A stretch of 35,607 bases of DNA, from assembly GCA_949439935.1 (NCBI GenBank), contig CASRZA010000006.1:1-35607 (forward strand), read 5' to 3'. The notes under the pieces are model-generated. The model did no database searches. It was not told where the DNA came from and worked only from the letters and a program-made list of their open reading frames with translations. Source of the stretch: an uncultured Bacilli bacterium (GTDB lineage: Bacteria; Bacillota_I; Bacilli_A; RF39; UBA660). This document shows positions 25,526 to 33,212 of the stretch, one piece after another; position 1 is the stretch's first letter, and each line of letters begins with the position of its first letter. A program made the position numbers and the translations under genes.

Positions 25526-25903
25526 TTAATACTCTCTCACAGCGTTTGTACACTCGCCATCCCAAGGAACAGTAATACATTTATAACAGATATTAAAATC
25601 CATCTGACCTTTAGCGTCGCCAAACTTGTTGACAAATCCGAATACTAGCATGACGATCGTAGGTATGAAGAATATGACGATTCCACCGACGAATCTCCAA
25701 ACTAAGCTAGTTGCAGTCTTTTTGACTTCTTCTGGTTTACTAGAGATCGCTGCCTTACCTAAGTCGATAAGCCCTAGTGCTATGATAATAAGTGGGATAG
25801 CAATCTTGATAATAGTAAGAGCCCAACCAACTAATCCTAAAATTTCGCTTGTATTCGCGCAAAAATTGCCAGCCCCAGCACCTAATAACAATAATCCGTT
25901 CAT
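25526..25903 (-). CDS. small two-helix pilin-like membrane protein, paralog 2
   Basis: 125 residues. Helices ALTIIKIAIPLIIIALGLID and GIVIFFIPTIVMLVFGFV flank the loop KAAISSKPEEVKKTATSLVWR; the C-terminus has CYKC and a further Cys (DGECTNAV). Across the three copies the shared pattern is P-hydrophobic-(L/I)D-x2-KA...KK...FF(V/I)P...VF. It has its own SigA-type promoter and terminator, so each paralog is transcribed separately, which allows different amounts. The RBS is a weak GAGAGAG-type site. Function unknown; a surface or secretion-channel subunit is inferred. Confidence 0.7.
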   Translation of the reverse strand: MNGLLLLGAGAGNFCANTSEILGLVGWALTIIKIAIPLIIIALGLIDLGKAAISSKPEEVKKTATSLVWRFVGGIVIFFIPTIVMLVFGFVNKFGDAKGQMDFNICYKCITVPWDGECTNAVREY

Positions 25904-25939
25904 CTATACATCTCTCTCTCTTTCTAAACTTATAAACTA

Positions 25940-25968
25940 ATTCTACCTTAAATAATATAGATTGTCAA
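25940..25968 (-). promoter_or_regulatory. SigA-type promoter of paralog 2
   Basis: TTGACA (25968-25963), 17-nt spacer, TAGAAT (25945-25940). Confidence 0.75.
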
Positions 25969-25983
25969 ATCAAATATTTAAAA

Positions 25984-26895
25984 TCATTCATCTTCTGAAG
26001 GTGTCTCACTAGAGTCGTCAGCATGAACTTTATCCTTATCGACATAGACAGTTTTGTCTTTCTCGCCTGTAATCTTTAATTCGACGGCAAATCCTATTAT
26101 ATAATTACTTTTATTATAAAGCTGTACGACCTCCACCGATGACAACTTATAACCTTCGTAGTTTTCTGCAACATACTTATCAAAATCGATCATGCTAATT
26201 TCGAGCATTTTACCTTCGATGTCTCTATCGTCTGGATTTAAAGCCTTCTCTAATGAGAGATACACTTTGCCTTTAAAATTTTCTTCTCCTTTAGAATTAG
26301 AGGCATATTCTAAATCTAAAGTTTTAGGATCGACATACGTTCCTTTTTCTACGACTCTTAAATTAGCACTCGCAGTCGCTTTATTTCCATATAAATCCGC
26401 GACGACTATGTCTACAGAATGAGAACCGAGAGCATTAAATTTCGCTTCATCTTTAGAATTCTTTAACGACACCAAACAAGGTTTCGAATGATCTTCACAC
26501 GTCAACAGAAAATCTCCTAAAAAATAGTCGCTACCTTCTTCGATCGTCATCTCTTGCAGAGTAAATTCTGGAGCAGTAGTATCTGCTACTTTTATCTTAC
26601 CCTTTTTTGTAGTTTTATTATAAGTCACAGTATATGTGTACTCGCCAACTTCATTTTCCTTTACTTTGGAGATATCTAATTTCCAATCTTTTTTATTAGT
26701 GATCTCCTGATTGACATAATCTTGAACCTCAGAACTCAACGCCTCACCTAATTCCAAGCGAACAGTCTTTAAAGAAAAATAAAATTTCTTAAATACAAAA
26801 AAGTATCCTGCCACTACTATCCCTATGATAATGATGACATATATGATTGCAATTTTTCTACTGTTATCTTTTATATCTAAAAAATCCTCATCCAT
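25984..26895 (-). CDS. membrane-anchored protein with Ig-like β-sandwich domains
   Basis: 303 residues from the ATG at 26895, which overlaps the upstream stop (TAATG) and has AGGTGG upstream; the in-frame GTG at 26904 belongs to that site. A short cytoplasmic tail (MDEDFLDIKDNSRK) and a membrane helix (about 15-36) precede an extracellular part. This has a β-rich domain (VGEYTYTVTYNKTTKKGKIKV), the linker ADTTAPEFTL that typically opens bacterial Ig/HYR-like repeats, and a second β-sandwich with two cysteines (LTCEDHSKPC) and GSHSVDIVVADLYGNKATASANLRV. The C-terminal region is unassigned and ends in an acidic tail. Probably an adhesin or structural surface protein, translationally coupled to the preceding small gene. 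Confidence 0.7.
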   Translation of the reverse strand: MDEDFLDIKDNSRKIAIIYVIIIIGIVVAGYFFVFKKFYFSLKTVRLELGEALSSEVQDYVNQEITNKKDWKLDISKVKENEVGEYTYTVTYNKTTKKGKIKVADTTAPEFTLQEMTIEEGSDYFLGDFLLTCEDHSKPCLVSLKNSKDEAKFNALGSHSVDIVVADLYGNKATASANLRVVEKGTYVDPKTLDLEYASNSKGEENFKGKVYLSLEKALNPDDRDIEGKMLEISMIDFDKYVAENYEGYKLSSVEVVQLYNKSNYIIGFAVELKITGEKDKTVYVDKDKVHADDSSETPSEDE

Positions 26896-27251
26896 TATAT
26901 CCACCTAGTTATTTGAATTTTTCTCGTACTCATCAACTCGTAGTTATCAAAAAAGCTTATGATGGCACTGACGATAGACTCTAAAACGTTTTCTCCTCTG
27001 CGCACCTTTATTGTCATTATATCCGCACGTATCTGATCTCTGAAACAGTAGTCGTTTATATATTTGAAAAGTACGTCGTCCAGCTTTTTAACTTTCTTGA
27101 CATTTTCTTCGTCTTTAATATCGACGCTGAAGATAAACTTCGAATATACGTCGATAAGTTTCTCAGAAACCATGTCGTCACTATAATACTCAAAATTGAT
27201 TATCGTATAAAAATGTGGACAGTGTTTAAGTACTTCTCTATTTTTATCCAT
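26895..27251 (-). CDS. small cytoplasmic protein of unknown function, coupled to the Ig-like protein
   Basis: 118 residues from the ATG at 27251 (AGGTGAT upstream; the in-frame GTG at 27263 is inside that site). It is mixed α/β with no signal peptide or membrane helix. The sequence HCPHFYTIINFEYYSDD and repeated Asp/Lys helices do not match a family I know. The stop overlaps the next start (TAATG), so both products are made together. First gene of its transcript, with a good promoter. Confidence 0.6.
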   Translation of the reverse strand: MDKNREVLKHCPHFYTIINFEYYSDDMVSEKLIDVYSKFIFSVDIKDEENVKKVKKLDDVLFKYINDYCFRDQIRADIMTIKVRRGENVLESIVSAIISFFDNYELMSTRKIQITRWI

Positions 27252-27277
27252 ATTATTTATCACCTATCTTAATATGA

Positions 27278-27306
27278 ATTATATAATAGTTTCAAAAAAT
27301 ACGCAA
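27278..27306 (-). promoter_or_regulatory. promoter of the small-protein/Ig-like-protein operon
   Basis: TTGCGT (27306-27301), 17-nt spacer, consensus TATAAT (27283-27278). Confidence 0.65.
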
Positions 27307-27318
27307 TACGTTTTTTGT

Positions 27319-27348
27319 CAAAAAAAGAACTCCCAATAAATGGGAATT
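27319..27348 (-). terminator. intrinsic terminator of the dcd-like pair
   Basis: An 8-position stem, AACTCCCA with TGGGAATT (one C-A mismatch) and a 5-nt loop, is followed by seven Ts, 10 nt after the stop at 27359. Confidence 0.8.
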
Positions 27349-27358
27349 ACTAAAATGC

Positions 27359-27877
27359 TCATTTTTCAAATTGACTATAAGCCTTACTATCTTTCACGCC
27401 CTTGCCGTTATACAATCCTTCATATCTGATATTAGTTTCTCCGACCGGCGGAAAAAAGTAGATCTGACCTATCTCCATACCTTTATGAACTTTCGTAGGA
27501 GTGACACAGGTTATTCCCAAAGTCCAAGTACCTTTAAAACCTAAATTTCCACAACCACTACTCTGATGTACCGTCAAACCTATTCTGCCTATCGAACTTC
27601 TTCCACTGATTAGAGGAACGCATTTTTCGGTTTCAGTATATTCTCTCGTCTCTGCTAAATACAGAGTGTTCGGCGACAAAATATAACCGTCGTCTGGTAT
27701 ATCGATTATTCTAGTGTCGTTTTTCTTTTTGCAATCTAAAACGTCTTCGGTATAGACCAAAAGTTTATCTCCGAGTGTTAAATTATAACTGTTAGGATTG
27801 ACATTATTCTCATTGAACGGTTCAATTACTAGGCTTCCATTTTTTATGGCATTTATAATTTCTTGTCCAGAATACAT
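27359..27877 (-). CDS. dCTP deaminase-like paralog A, catalytic Glu replaced by Gly
   Basis: 172 residues of the Dcd/dUTPase trimer fold, with NPNSYNLTLGD, the nucleotide-binding SGRSSIGRIGL (Arg93, Ser94, Arg98, matching Arg110, Ser111 and Arg115 of E. coli Dcd) and GFKGTWTLGI. At the last motif, canonical deaminases have TLE (catalytic Glu138 in E. coli); here position 121 is Gly. Dcd converts dCTP to dUTP, which supplies dTMP synthesis. With the general base missing, this copy should be inactive alone. It lies 11 nt after paralog B and aligns with it without gaps over 172 residues. A non-catalytic or regulatory role, or a mixed oligomer with B, is inferred. Confidence 0.8.
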   Translation of the reverse strand: MYSGQEIINAIKNGSLVIEPFNENNVNPNSYNLTLGDKLLVYTEDVLDCKKKNDTRIIDIPDDGYILSPNTLYLAETREYTETEKCVPLISGRSSIGRIGLTVHQSSGCGNLGFKGTWTLGITCVTPTKVHKGMEIGQIYFFPPVGETNIRYEGLYNGKGVKDSKAYSQFEK

Positions 27878-27888
27878 CTAAGCACCTC

Positions 27889-28413
27889 TTACTCGAAAGT
27901 CTCATCTTCATAGATCCTACTTGCCGTAGTATCTACTTGGCCTAAATACTTACCGGTATATTTGATATTGTCATCGCCGACGATAGGATAATAACAGATG
28001 TGACAAACTTTCATATTTGGATATATTTTGACGGGTTTTATACAACAGATCTCCAAAGTCCAAGTACCTTTAAATCCATTGTCTCCAAAACCAGCCGTTA
28101 TATGTACAGTGACACCCAGAGCTGCGAGACTGAAACGTCCACATAAAAGGGGAACATAGTGTTCTGTCTCTGTATATTCAACTGTCCTAGACAAATACAA
28201 CTCTCCTGGTCTCAATATGTAACCCTCTTCGGGTATCTTTATCTTTCTAGTCTTATTTGGCTTCTTGCACTCCAAAACATCTTCTTCATAAACTAAAAGT
28301 TCATCACCCAAATGTAAGCAATAACTATTCGGTCCAAGGTTTGACCTATCGAATGGTTCAATCTTGATATTGCCTTCCTCTATTTGACGAAGTATCTCTT
28401 CTCCTGATAACAT
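27889..28413 (-). CDS. dCTP deaminase-like paralog B, keeps catalytic Glu but lacks Ser/Arg of the binding motif
   Basis: 174 residues, same fold as paralog A: GPNSYCLHLGD, CGRFSLAALGV, TVHITAGFGDNGFKGTWTLEI. Glu121 matches the catalytic Glu of Dcd, and the HxTAG loop is closer to canonical than in A. In the binding motif, however, Ser is Phe94 and the second Arg is Ala98. It is thus the mirror image of paralog A. It is the first gene of the pair, with GGGAGG upstream and a good promoter. Dcd active sites are built at subunit interfaces, so an A-B mixed oligomer could restore complete sites; this is inference. Confidence 0.8.
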   Translation of the reverse strand: MLSGEEILRQIEEGNIKIEPFDRSNLGPNSYCLHLGDELLVYEEDVLECKKPNKTRKIKIPEEGYILRPGELYLSRTVEYTETEHYVPLLCGRFSLAALGVTVHITAGFGDNGFKGTWTLEICCIKPVKIYPNMKVCHICYYPIVGDDNIKYTGKYLGQVDTTASRIYEDETFE

Positions 28414-28484
28414 ACTACATACCTCCCTAATTTTTATTGATGAAACCTAGAATTTTTTTACTAAGCTCACTATTCACTGATTAA

Positions 28485-28514
28485 ATTTTAACATATGTCG
28501 TCTACGATTGACAA
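28485..28514 (-). promoter_or_regulatory. promoter of the dcd-like pair
   Basis: TTGTCA (28514-28509), 18-nt spacer, extended -10 TGTTAAAAT (hexamer 28490-28485). Confidence 0.65.
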
Positions 28515-28543
28515 GAAGGGATTCACGAAAATACACTAATAAT

Positions 28544-29854
28544 TTATTTTTGTACTATTTTAATTAAATTTTCGATGTCTACCAAGTTTACACATTCCTC
28601 TTCGCCAGTTTCCATGTTCTTTACATTGAACTTACCTTCCTCTAGTTCGTTTTCACCTAATACTATGACATAAGGGATGTTCTCTCTATTTGCATACTCG
28701 AAACACTTCTTTATCTTCTTTCCACTCATCTCTAACTCGACTCTTAACCCCAAACCGCGTATCTCGTTTGCGATCTTCAAAGCTTCTACTTCTGTTTCCA
28801 TCGGAATGACATAGATGTCTACCAGTGAACGCTTTTTCTCTTCTTCTCTCATTTTTAATATCTCATAAATAGTAGATAAACCGAAGCTGACTCCGACTGC
28901 AGGATATATATTCCCGTCGTCGATAAAGTCTGTTATCATCCTATCATATCGGCCTCCACCACCTAAACTGCATGACAATTCTCCGTTTTTAGCATACACC
29001 TCGAAGACATTTCCGGTATAATAATCTTGACCTCTTGCCAAGGAAGATGAAAATGCAGTTTTATCTTCTAAATCTATGTTTTTAAGGATATCTCTTAGTT
29101 TTCCTACTTCGTCTAACCCTTTACATAACATTTCATTTTCGCAGTCTCTAAATTCACTTATTAGGCCCTTAAAATCCATCTTAAAGTAACTAAGCAATTT
29201 TTCTGCACTCTCGTTCGACAATCCCAAATTGCCAAGTTCTTCTACGATTTCTTCGAAAGTTATTTTATCTAGTTTGTCGATTATCGTTACGACCTTATCG
29301 ATCGTCTCCTCCGAAGTAAACCCTCCTACTTCTTGGATAAGACCTCTCATCAAATTTCTACTGTTGTATTTTACATATACATCTATTCCCAAGGCATCAT
29401 ACCCTTTGAACCACAAACTGATGAGTTCTGCTTCTATCAAGTTACCATCTAAACCGACGACATCGACATCACATTGCAAGAACTCTCTATCTCTTCCAAC
29501 TTTGACAGGACCATCTCTAAATACTTTTCCTATCTCATATCTTTTAAAAGGAAGACGAATATCTTTCGTCAGTGAGATATATTTTGCAAAAGGCACAGTC
29601 AAATCGTAGCGAAGACCGAGCTTTCTATCTCCTTGATCGGAAAGCTTATATATCTCGTTTAAAAGATCGTTACTCTCGTCGTACTTACCTGCGAGCAGAT
29701 CATAATAACAAAGAATGGGCGTCTCAAGTGGCTTGTAGCCATACTCGACGAATACCTTGCGAAGCGTATCTTGGATAAAGTACCTTATATTCTGTTCGCT
29801 CGGATTATAATCATAACTTCCCTTTACATTCTTTAATTCTACTTTTCTTTTCAT
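28544..29854 (-). CDS. hisS: histidyl-tRNA synthetase
   Basis: 436 residues, class II synthetase joining histidine to tRNA-His. The N-terminus has ELKNVKGSYDYNPSEQ, the form of the HisRS opening found in one branch of Firmicutes enzymes. Motif 1 and GLRYDLTVPFAKY follow, then motif 2 RYEIGKVFRDGPVKVGRDRE, the histidine-binding LARGQDYYTGNVFEVYA, and GGGGRYDRM (motif 3 region). The C-terminal anticodon-binding domain starts near VDIYVIPM. AGAGAGG lies 7 nt before the ATG at 29854. Upstream are a leader peptide ORF with three His codons and an intrinsic terminator, so expression is probably tuned to charged tRNA-His. It is transcribed alone from its own promoter, inside the end of the MFS gene. 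Confidence 0.96.
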   Translation of the reverse strand: MKRKVELKNVKGSYDYNPSEQNIRYFIQDTLRKVFVEYGYKPLETPILCYYDLLAGKYDESNDLLNEIYKLSDQGDRKLGLRYDLTVPFAKYISLTKDIRLPFKRYEIGKVFRDGPVKVGRDREFLQCDVDVVGLDGNLIEAELISLWFKGYDALGIDVYVKYNSRNLMRGLIQEVGGFTSEETIDKVVTIIDKLDKITFEEIVEELGNLGLSNESAEKLLSYFKMDFKGLISEFRDCENEMLCKGLDEVGKLRDILKNIDLEDKTAFSSSLARGQDYYTGNVFEVYAKNGELSCSLGGGGRYDRMITDFIDDGNIYPAVGVSFGLSTIYEILKMREEEKKRSLVDIYVIPMETEVEALKIANEIRGLGLRVELEMSGKKIKKCFEYANRENIPYVIVLGENELEEGKFNVKNMETGEEECVNLVDIENLIKIVQK

Positions 29855-29874
29855 AATTAACCTCTCTTTTCAAA

Positions 29875-29909
29875 TTAAAAACTATACGTCCATTTTCCCG
29901 TATAGTTTT
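29875..29909 (-). terminator. attenuator terminator in the hisS leader
   Basis: An 11-bp perfect stem (AAAACTATACG, 29909-29899, with CGTATAGTTTT) and a 10-nt loop, followed by a short T run, ends 21 nt before the hisS start codon, i.e. upstream of the gene it would control. Its loop contains GGAAAATG, complementary to CATTTTCC at 29933-29926, giving a mutually exclusive alternative fold. Confidence 0.75.
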
Positions 29910-29924
29910 AATTTTCTAACTCTT

Positions 29925-30036
29925 AGGAAAATGCACGACAAACTGCACTTCCTATGTAGGCCTATTTTCCTACTTTAGAAGTGCTACGCATGAATGATGA
30001 TGGTTTTCTTTTGCTTTTTTCATAATGCATTTTCCT
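29925..30036 (-). promoter_or_regulatory. hisS leader RNA with competing pairings
   Basis: Segment A, AGGAAAATGCA (30036-30026), holds the leader ORF's Shine-Dalgarno and is perfectly complementary over 11 nt to segment D (29935-29925). Between them, GCACTTC (29984-29978) pairs with GAAGTGC (29951-29945), enclosing an inner GTAGG/CCTAC stem. GGAAAAT occurs in A, in the inner hairpin loop and in the terminator loop, while its complement occurs once (in D), so D can pair with only one at a time. This is the geometry of a ribosome-controlled attenuator. Confidence 0.7.
29970..30023 (-). CDS. hisS leader peptide with three consecutive His codons
   Basis: A 17-residue ORF, MKKAKENHHHSCVALLK, starts 22 nt after the likely transcription start and has AAAGGA 9 nt upstream. 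The three CAT codons (30002-29994) precede a nested hairpin and a terminator in front of hisS. Ribosome stalling at His codons when charged tRNA-His is scarce would change which RNA pairings form. Such leader peptides control his operons in Proteobacteria; in Firmicutes aminoacyl-tRNA synthetase genes usually use T-boxes, and no T-box motif is seen here. An alternative ATG at 30030 in another frame encodes no His run and lies within the RBS spacer. Confidence 0.7.
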   Translation of the reverse strand: MKKAKENHHHSCVALLK

Positions 30037-30051
30037 TTCAAAACTATATAA

Positions 30052-30080
30052 ATTTTATCATATGGTCAGTCTTTTGTCAA
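30052..30080 (-). promoter_or_regulatory. SigA-type promoter of hisS
   Basis: Consensus TTGACA (30080-30075), 17-nt spacer, extended -10 TGATAAAAT (hexamer 30057-30052). The -35 lies in the last codons of the MFS gene. The start site would be near 30045. Confidence 0.75.
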
Positions 30081-31249
30081 ACTTCTGCCATTCAAACGTA
30101 TGCCTACCAAAGTCTCGGCCAGTATAGCCATCGCACATAATATCATGAGATAATTTATATATTCCATGCCGACTAGAAGGCAGACGATCATCAATAGGAT
30201 GTATCCAAATGCCCTCGAAATAGAAAAGATGAGATCCCTAAATAGATAATACTCTGTTTTAAATTCATTTTTAAGAACTTTATCGTTACTCAAATTGACT
30301 ACGATGACATTATCGATCCTGTTCACCAATAAAACGAAAGAATTGTTTACCAGAAGGTAAATGATCAAAGAGTTCCTCGAAGGATAAAATGCGAACAACA
30401 TCAAAGTTAAAAAACTTACTATTCCACTTATTAAGAGCCATTTATTATATTTTTCCTTTTTTAATTTGACAGTAAATACCACTAAAACTAAAAGAGACAA
30501 AATTGCACAGAGACTATCGACAAAACCAAAATTCAAGTTCGTCTTAAAGTTATTTATTTTAGATAAAGTGATTATGAGTCCCATCACACCTGAAGAATAA
30601 GTAAGCCCAGACAAGAACGGTATCCAAAGAGAACTAAAAATATCTTTATTCGTCTTTATGATAGAAACGAACTCTTTTAAATCGACGTCTTTATTTTTAA
30701 AACTTTCATCTTTCAATTGAATGCGACGATGAACATCAAGATAAAACACATAAAGAAAATTTTTCCAGTCTGAACATAAGTAAAATAAGAGAGCACTATG
30801 CCCAATAATATAGGCATCACGACACTTACTATTTTATTGACTATGTTGACGATTCCCTCGAACTTTTGTCTTCCATCGTTGGTGACTTTTTCTGAGTTCA
30901 AAAGGTTCTTAGGAAAATGATAAAATCCATCCGCAACGCCCTTTACGATCGCAACTAAATAGACGTACTCTGGGATCTTATCATTCAGTAGCATTATCAA
31001 ACTTATATACAAGGCCTGAAGTGCTATTCCTATCCTAAAATAGGGAACTTTTACATTTTTCTTCATAGGTCTTTTTATTAGGAAAAAAGTTATTCCTATA
31101 AACAAATATAGAGTAAGATAGTACTTCGCCAAAGGTAAAACTTCATAGTTACACACTTGAAAAAAATAAAAGACAAAGAAAGTATTGAAGTATACTCCCA
31201 CAATATTTTTAAGTATATCTATCGTAAAGATTGTTCCCTTTTCATTCAT
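30066..31249 (-). pseudogene. MFS-type transporter, frameshifted in the middle
   Basis: Two overlapping frames together give about 395 residues with 10-12 hydrophobic helices, the size of a major facilitator permease. The first frame (31249-30713) starts at MNEKGTIF with GTGGTGG upstream and contains AIVKGVADGFYHFPKNLL; it ends at MFIVAFN. The second resumes at IQLKDESFKNKDVDL and runs to 30066. The shift is near 30720-30735 and equals one missing base (or two extra). Substrate unknown. The second part has no RBS of its own. Either the gene is dead or the sequence has an indel error. Confidence 0.75.
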
Positions 31250-31263
31250 AACTACCACCACTT

Positions 31264-31292
31264 ATCATATTCTCTGTTAAAAATGATACCAA
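31264..31292 (-). promoter_or_regulatory. promoter of the MFS gene
   Basis: TTGGTA (31292-31287), 17-nt spacer, TATGAT (31269-31264), 15 nt before the start codon. Confidence 0.5.
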
Positions 31293-31312
31293 ATACCATA
31301 ATTTTATTCAAG

Positions 31313-31347
31313 AAAAAAATTGTTGAAAACAAAAGTGTTTTCAACAA
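31313..31347 (-). terminator. intrinsic terminator of the phage lysis cassette
   Basis: A perfect 11-bp stem TTGTTGAAAAC/GTTTTCAACAA with a 6-nt loop is followed by seven Ts, 8 nt after the holin stop. Confidence 0.9.
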
Positions 31348-31355
31348 CAATAACT

Positions 31356-31733
31356 TTATCTATTTTCTTCCTTCAATGAAGAAAATATCCCCGTTAATTT
31401 TTTCGGTAGAGGTAGACCCATCCGGCCCCAGTTTTCAAGTATCGATAATGATTCGTTCGCAATGAAAGAGTAAAGGACTATAGTTCTTATAGCCATACTT
31501 TGATCCCACAACAACTTATCAGCTTGTACACTCAAAATCACGATCGACAAATACCCACATTTTTTTATTATACCGTTTAATCCGACTTTACTATTCAAGT
31601 TTTTTTCATAAATAGCCTTTAAAACACCCGTCATATAATCTAGCACTATTACCAAAAATAAACTGATTAAGAGAACGTCTATCCCTCCGAATAAAAACAT
31701 GCCGATTCCAAATATCACATTATAGATCTTCAT
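31356..31733 (-). CDS. phage holin (TcdE/holin-4 type)
   Basis: 125 residues with three or so hydrophobic helices and the family's hallmark segment VLDYMTGVLKAIYEKNLNSKVGLNGIIKKCGYL, then LYSFIANESLSILENWGRMGLPLP. Holins of this family form the membrane lesions that let the endolysin reach the wall. The start overlaps the endolysin stop by 4 nt (ATGA), giving coupled lysis genes. It is the last gene of the cassette. Confidence 0.9.
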   Translation of the reverse strand: MKIYNVIFGIGMFLFGGIDVLLISLFLVIVLDYMTGVLKAIYEKNLNSKVGLNGIIKKCGYLSIVILSVQADKLLWDQSMAIRTIVLYSFIANESLSILENWGRMGLPLPKKLTGIFSSLKEENR

Positions 31734-32500
31734 ATTTTTAACACCATGCCGACTTTGATCAGATTCGGATCATCTCCTATGACATCCTTATTTTTCTCGT
31801 AAAGCTTTTGCCACGTAGTGTTATATTTTTTTGCAATTCCACTTAGTGTATCCCCTTTCTCGACGATTATCGTTTTCAAAGGCAATTTTATCTTATCACC
31901 TGCGTAAATCAAATCTGGATTATCTATGCCATTTATTTCGGCAAGTAATTTATAATCGATTCCATATTTTGCAGCTATTTCGATCAAAGTATCTCCTTGC
32001 TTAACCGTATATATAATATGATCTTCAAAATTCTCAGCAGTAAGTCTCTTCTTCCCTAAAAGATAGTCTTCTGGGTTTACCCACTTTGTATTAACCTTTA
32101 CTCCATAATGTAGATGTGGACCTGTCGCATGGCCAGTCGCACCGACCTCGGCAAGAAGTGCACCTCTTTCCACTCTATCTCCCTTCGAAACGCGAATGCT
32201 ATTCTTCTTCAAATGATAATAAACTGTATATATATCTTTTTTATGTTTCAAAACGATATAATTTCCGCGCGATTGTTTCTCACTATAGCCAGAAACACCA
32301 TTGTATACTTCTGTCACTTCTCCATCTTCTGGTGCAATTACTATGGTTCCTGTCGTTAAATCGATCCCGTTATGAAACCCCTTTTCATACTTCTTAGTTA
32401 CATCATTATAAAAAGTCCTAGATCCAAACCTAGAACTTACATTAGAATAGTCATACCCCTTCAAAGGATTATACTTTATATTTTTTAATTTATAACTCAT
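31730..32500 (-). CDS. phage-type endolysin: M23 peptidase with two LysM domains
   Basis: 256 residues from the ATG at 32500 (AGGAGGAT 8 nt upstream; the extension to 32524 is rejected). The M23 zinc peptidase domain has HNGID (His43, Asp47), a YYHLKK strand, and GPHLHYGV (His129, His131). Two LysM domains follow (about 164-207, YTVKQGDTLIEIAAKYG; and 211-256, IIVEKGDTLSGIAKKYN). It should cut peptidoglycan cross-links and bind GlcNAc chains. No signal peptide is present, which, with the coupled holin, marks it as an endolysin and not a cell-wall housekeeping enzyme. Confidence 0.9.
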   Translation of the reverse strand: MSYKLKNIKYNPLKGYDYSNVSSRFGSRTFYNDVTKKYEKGFHNGIDLTTGTIVIAPEDGEVTEVYNGVSGYSEKQSRGNYIVLKHKKDIYTVYYHLKKNSIRVSKGDRVERGALLAEVGATGHATGPHLHYGVKVNTKWVNPEDYLLGKKRLTAENFEDHIIYTVKQGDTLIEIAAKYGIDYKLLAEINGIDNPDLIYAGDKIKLPLKTIIVEKGDTLSGIAKKYNTTWQKLYEKNKDVIGDDPNLIKVGMVLKI

Positions 32501-32539
32501 TAAAAAATCCTCCTCTCTTAGCATTTTTAATTGCTAACT

Positions 32540-33106
32540 TTAAGCGATCCTGTGCCAACGATTCACGACGACATATGGCTGGAGATTATTGTGAAGCTGA
32601 CTATTACCAGAATATTCAAGTGCTTCGTCAGTTCTTCCAACCCCGATATTATTGTTATTATATCCACTTGGATAACCCGTTTCATTCAAAGGCATAACAG
32701 TAGTTCTCACAACATTTAATATATGAGTATGTTTTGGCATTTCATTTACAGTTAAATTATGAGCTTTTTCGCCACCAGTTTTCCCTAATTGCAAAAATTC
32801 ACTTTGATTCTCGTCTTTACTTACTTGACCTTTAGAATCTAAAACCCAAGTACCCTGCCAACTCACATTCGGATCAAATTTCTCATCGGAGATCTCGACG
32901 TATATTCCGACAGGATAAATATCGTCGAATGTTAGTCCTGATGAAGAAGACAACTTCGTCGTGATAGAATTGACTACCAAGTTTCCCTCTCTATCTAAAT
33001 TAAATTTATCATTTTTTGAATTCATACTATTTATTGTCAGATTGTTTAACTCTGCATCTAAACCTGCACCAGTATTCGTAAAGATTTCATCTATAAAATC
33101 ATTCAT
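32540..33106 (-). CDS. phage tail-fibre/collar-type tip protein 1
   Basis: 188 residues. The N-terminal repeat-like segment (MNDFIDEIFTN ... NKFNLDREGNLVVNSITTK pattern) is shared with the other three paralogs. It leads into a baseplate/collar domain: DIYPVGIYVEISDEKFDPN, WQGTWVLDSKG, then GGEKAHNLTVNEMPKHTH and the C-terminal NNLQPYVVVNRWHRIA, typical of phage tail-collar and fibre-tip domains. Such domains end receptor-binding fibres. The ATG at 33106 has AAAGGA about 11 nt upstream. It ends 39 nt before the endolysin start. Confidence 0.8.
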   Translation of the reverse strand: MNDFIDEIFTNTGAGLDAELNNLTINSMNSKNDKFNLDREGNLVVNSITTKLSSSSGLTFDDIYPVGIYVEISDEKFDPNVSWQGTWVLDSKGQVSKDENQSEFLQLGKTGGEKAHNLTVNEMPKHTHILNVVRTTVMPLNETGYPSGYNNNNIGVGRTDEALEYSGNSQLHNNLQPYVVVNRWHRIA

Positions 33107-33141
33107 ATTTTTTCTTTTCCTTTCTTTTATTGTATAAATGA

Positions 33142-33212
33142 TTGAGTAGAAGCCATCTACTCAAAATAAAAATTGATCAGCTTTATATCTATTCTAAAAA
33201 AGAATACAACTA
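33142..33212 (-). repeat. intergenic repeat between fibre genes, copy 1
   Basis: Nearly identical to 33814-33886. It contains an 8-bp hairpin TTGAGTAG/CTACTCAA (33142-33164), the shared AAAATTGATCAGCTTTA stretch, and a TATTCT/AGAATA hairpin next to the stop codon. It marks duplication of whole fibre units including their spacers. Confidence 0.75.

Noticed and set aside
29229-29609. 126-codon plus-strand ORF
   Set aside because: Antisense shadow of hisS without RBS or promoter.
29855-30060. T-box riboswitch upstream of hisS
   Set aside because: No AGGGTGGNACCGCG-like antiterminator bulge or specifier-loop arrangement is present; the His-codon ORF explains the leader better.
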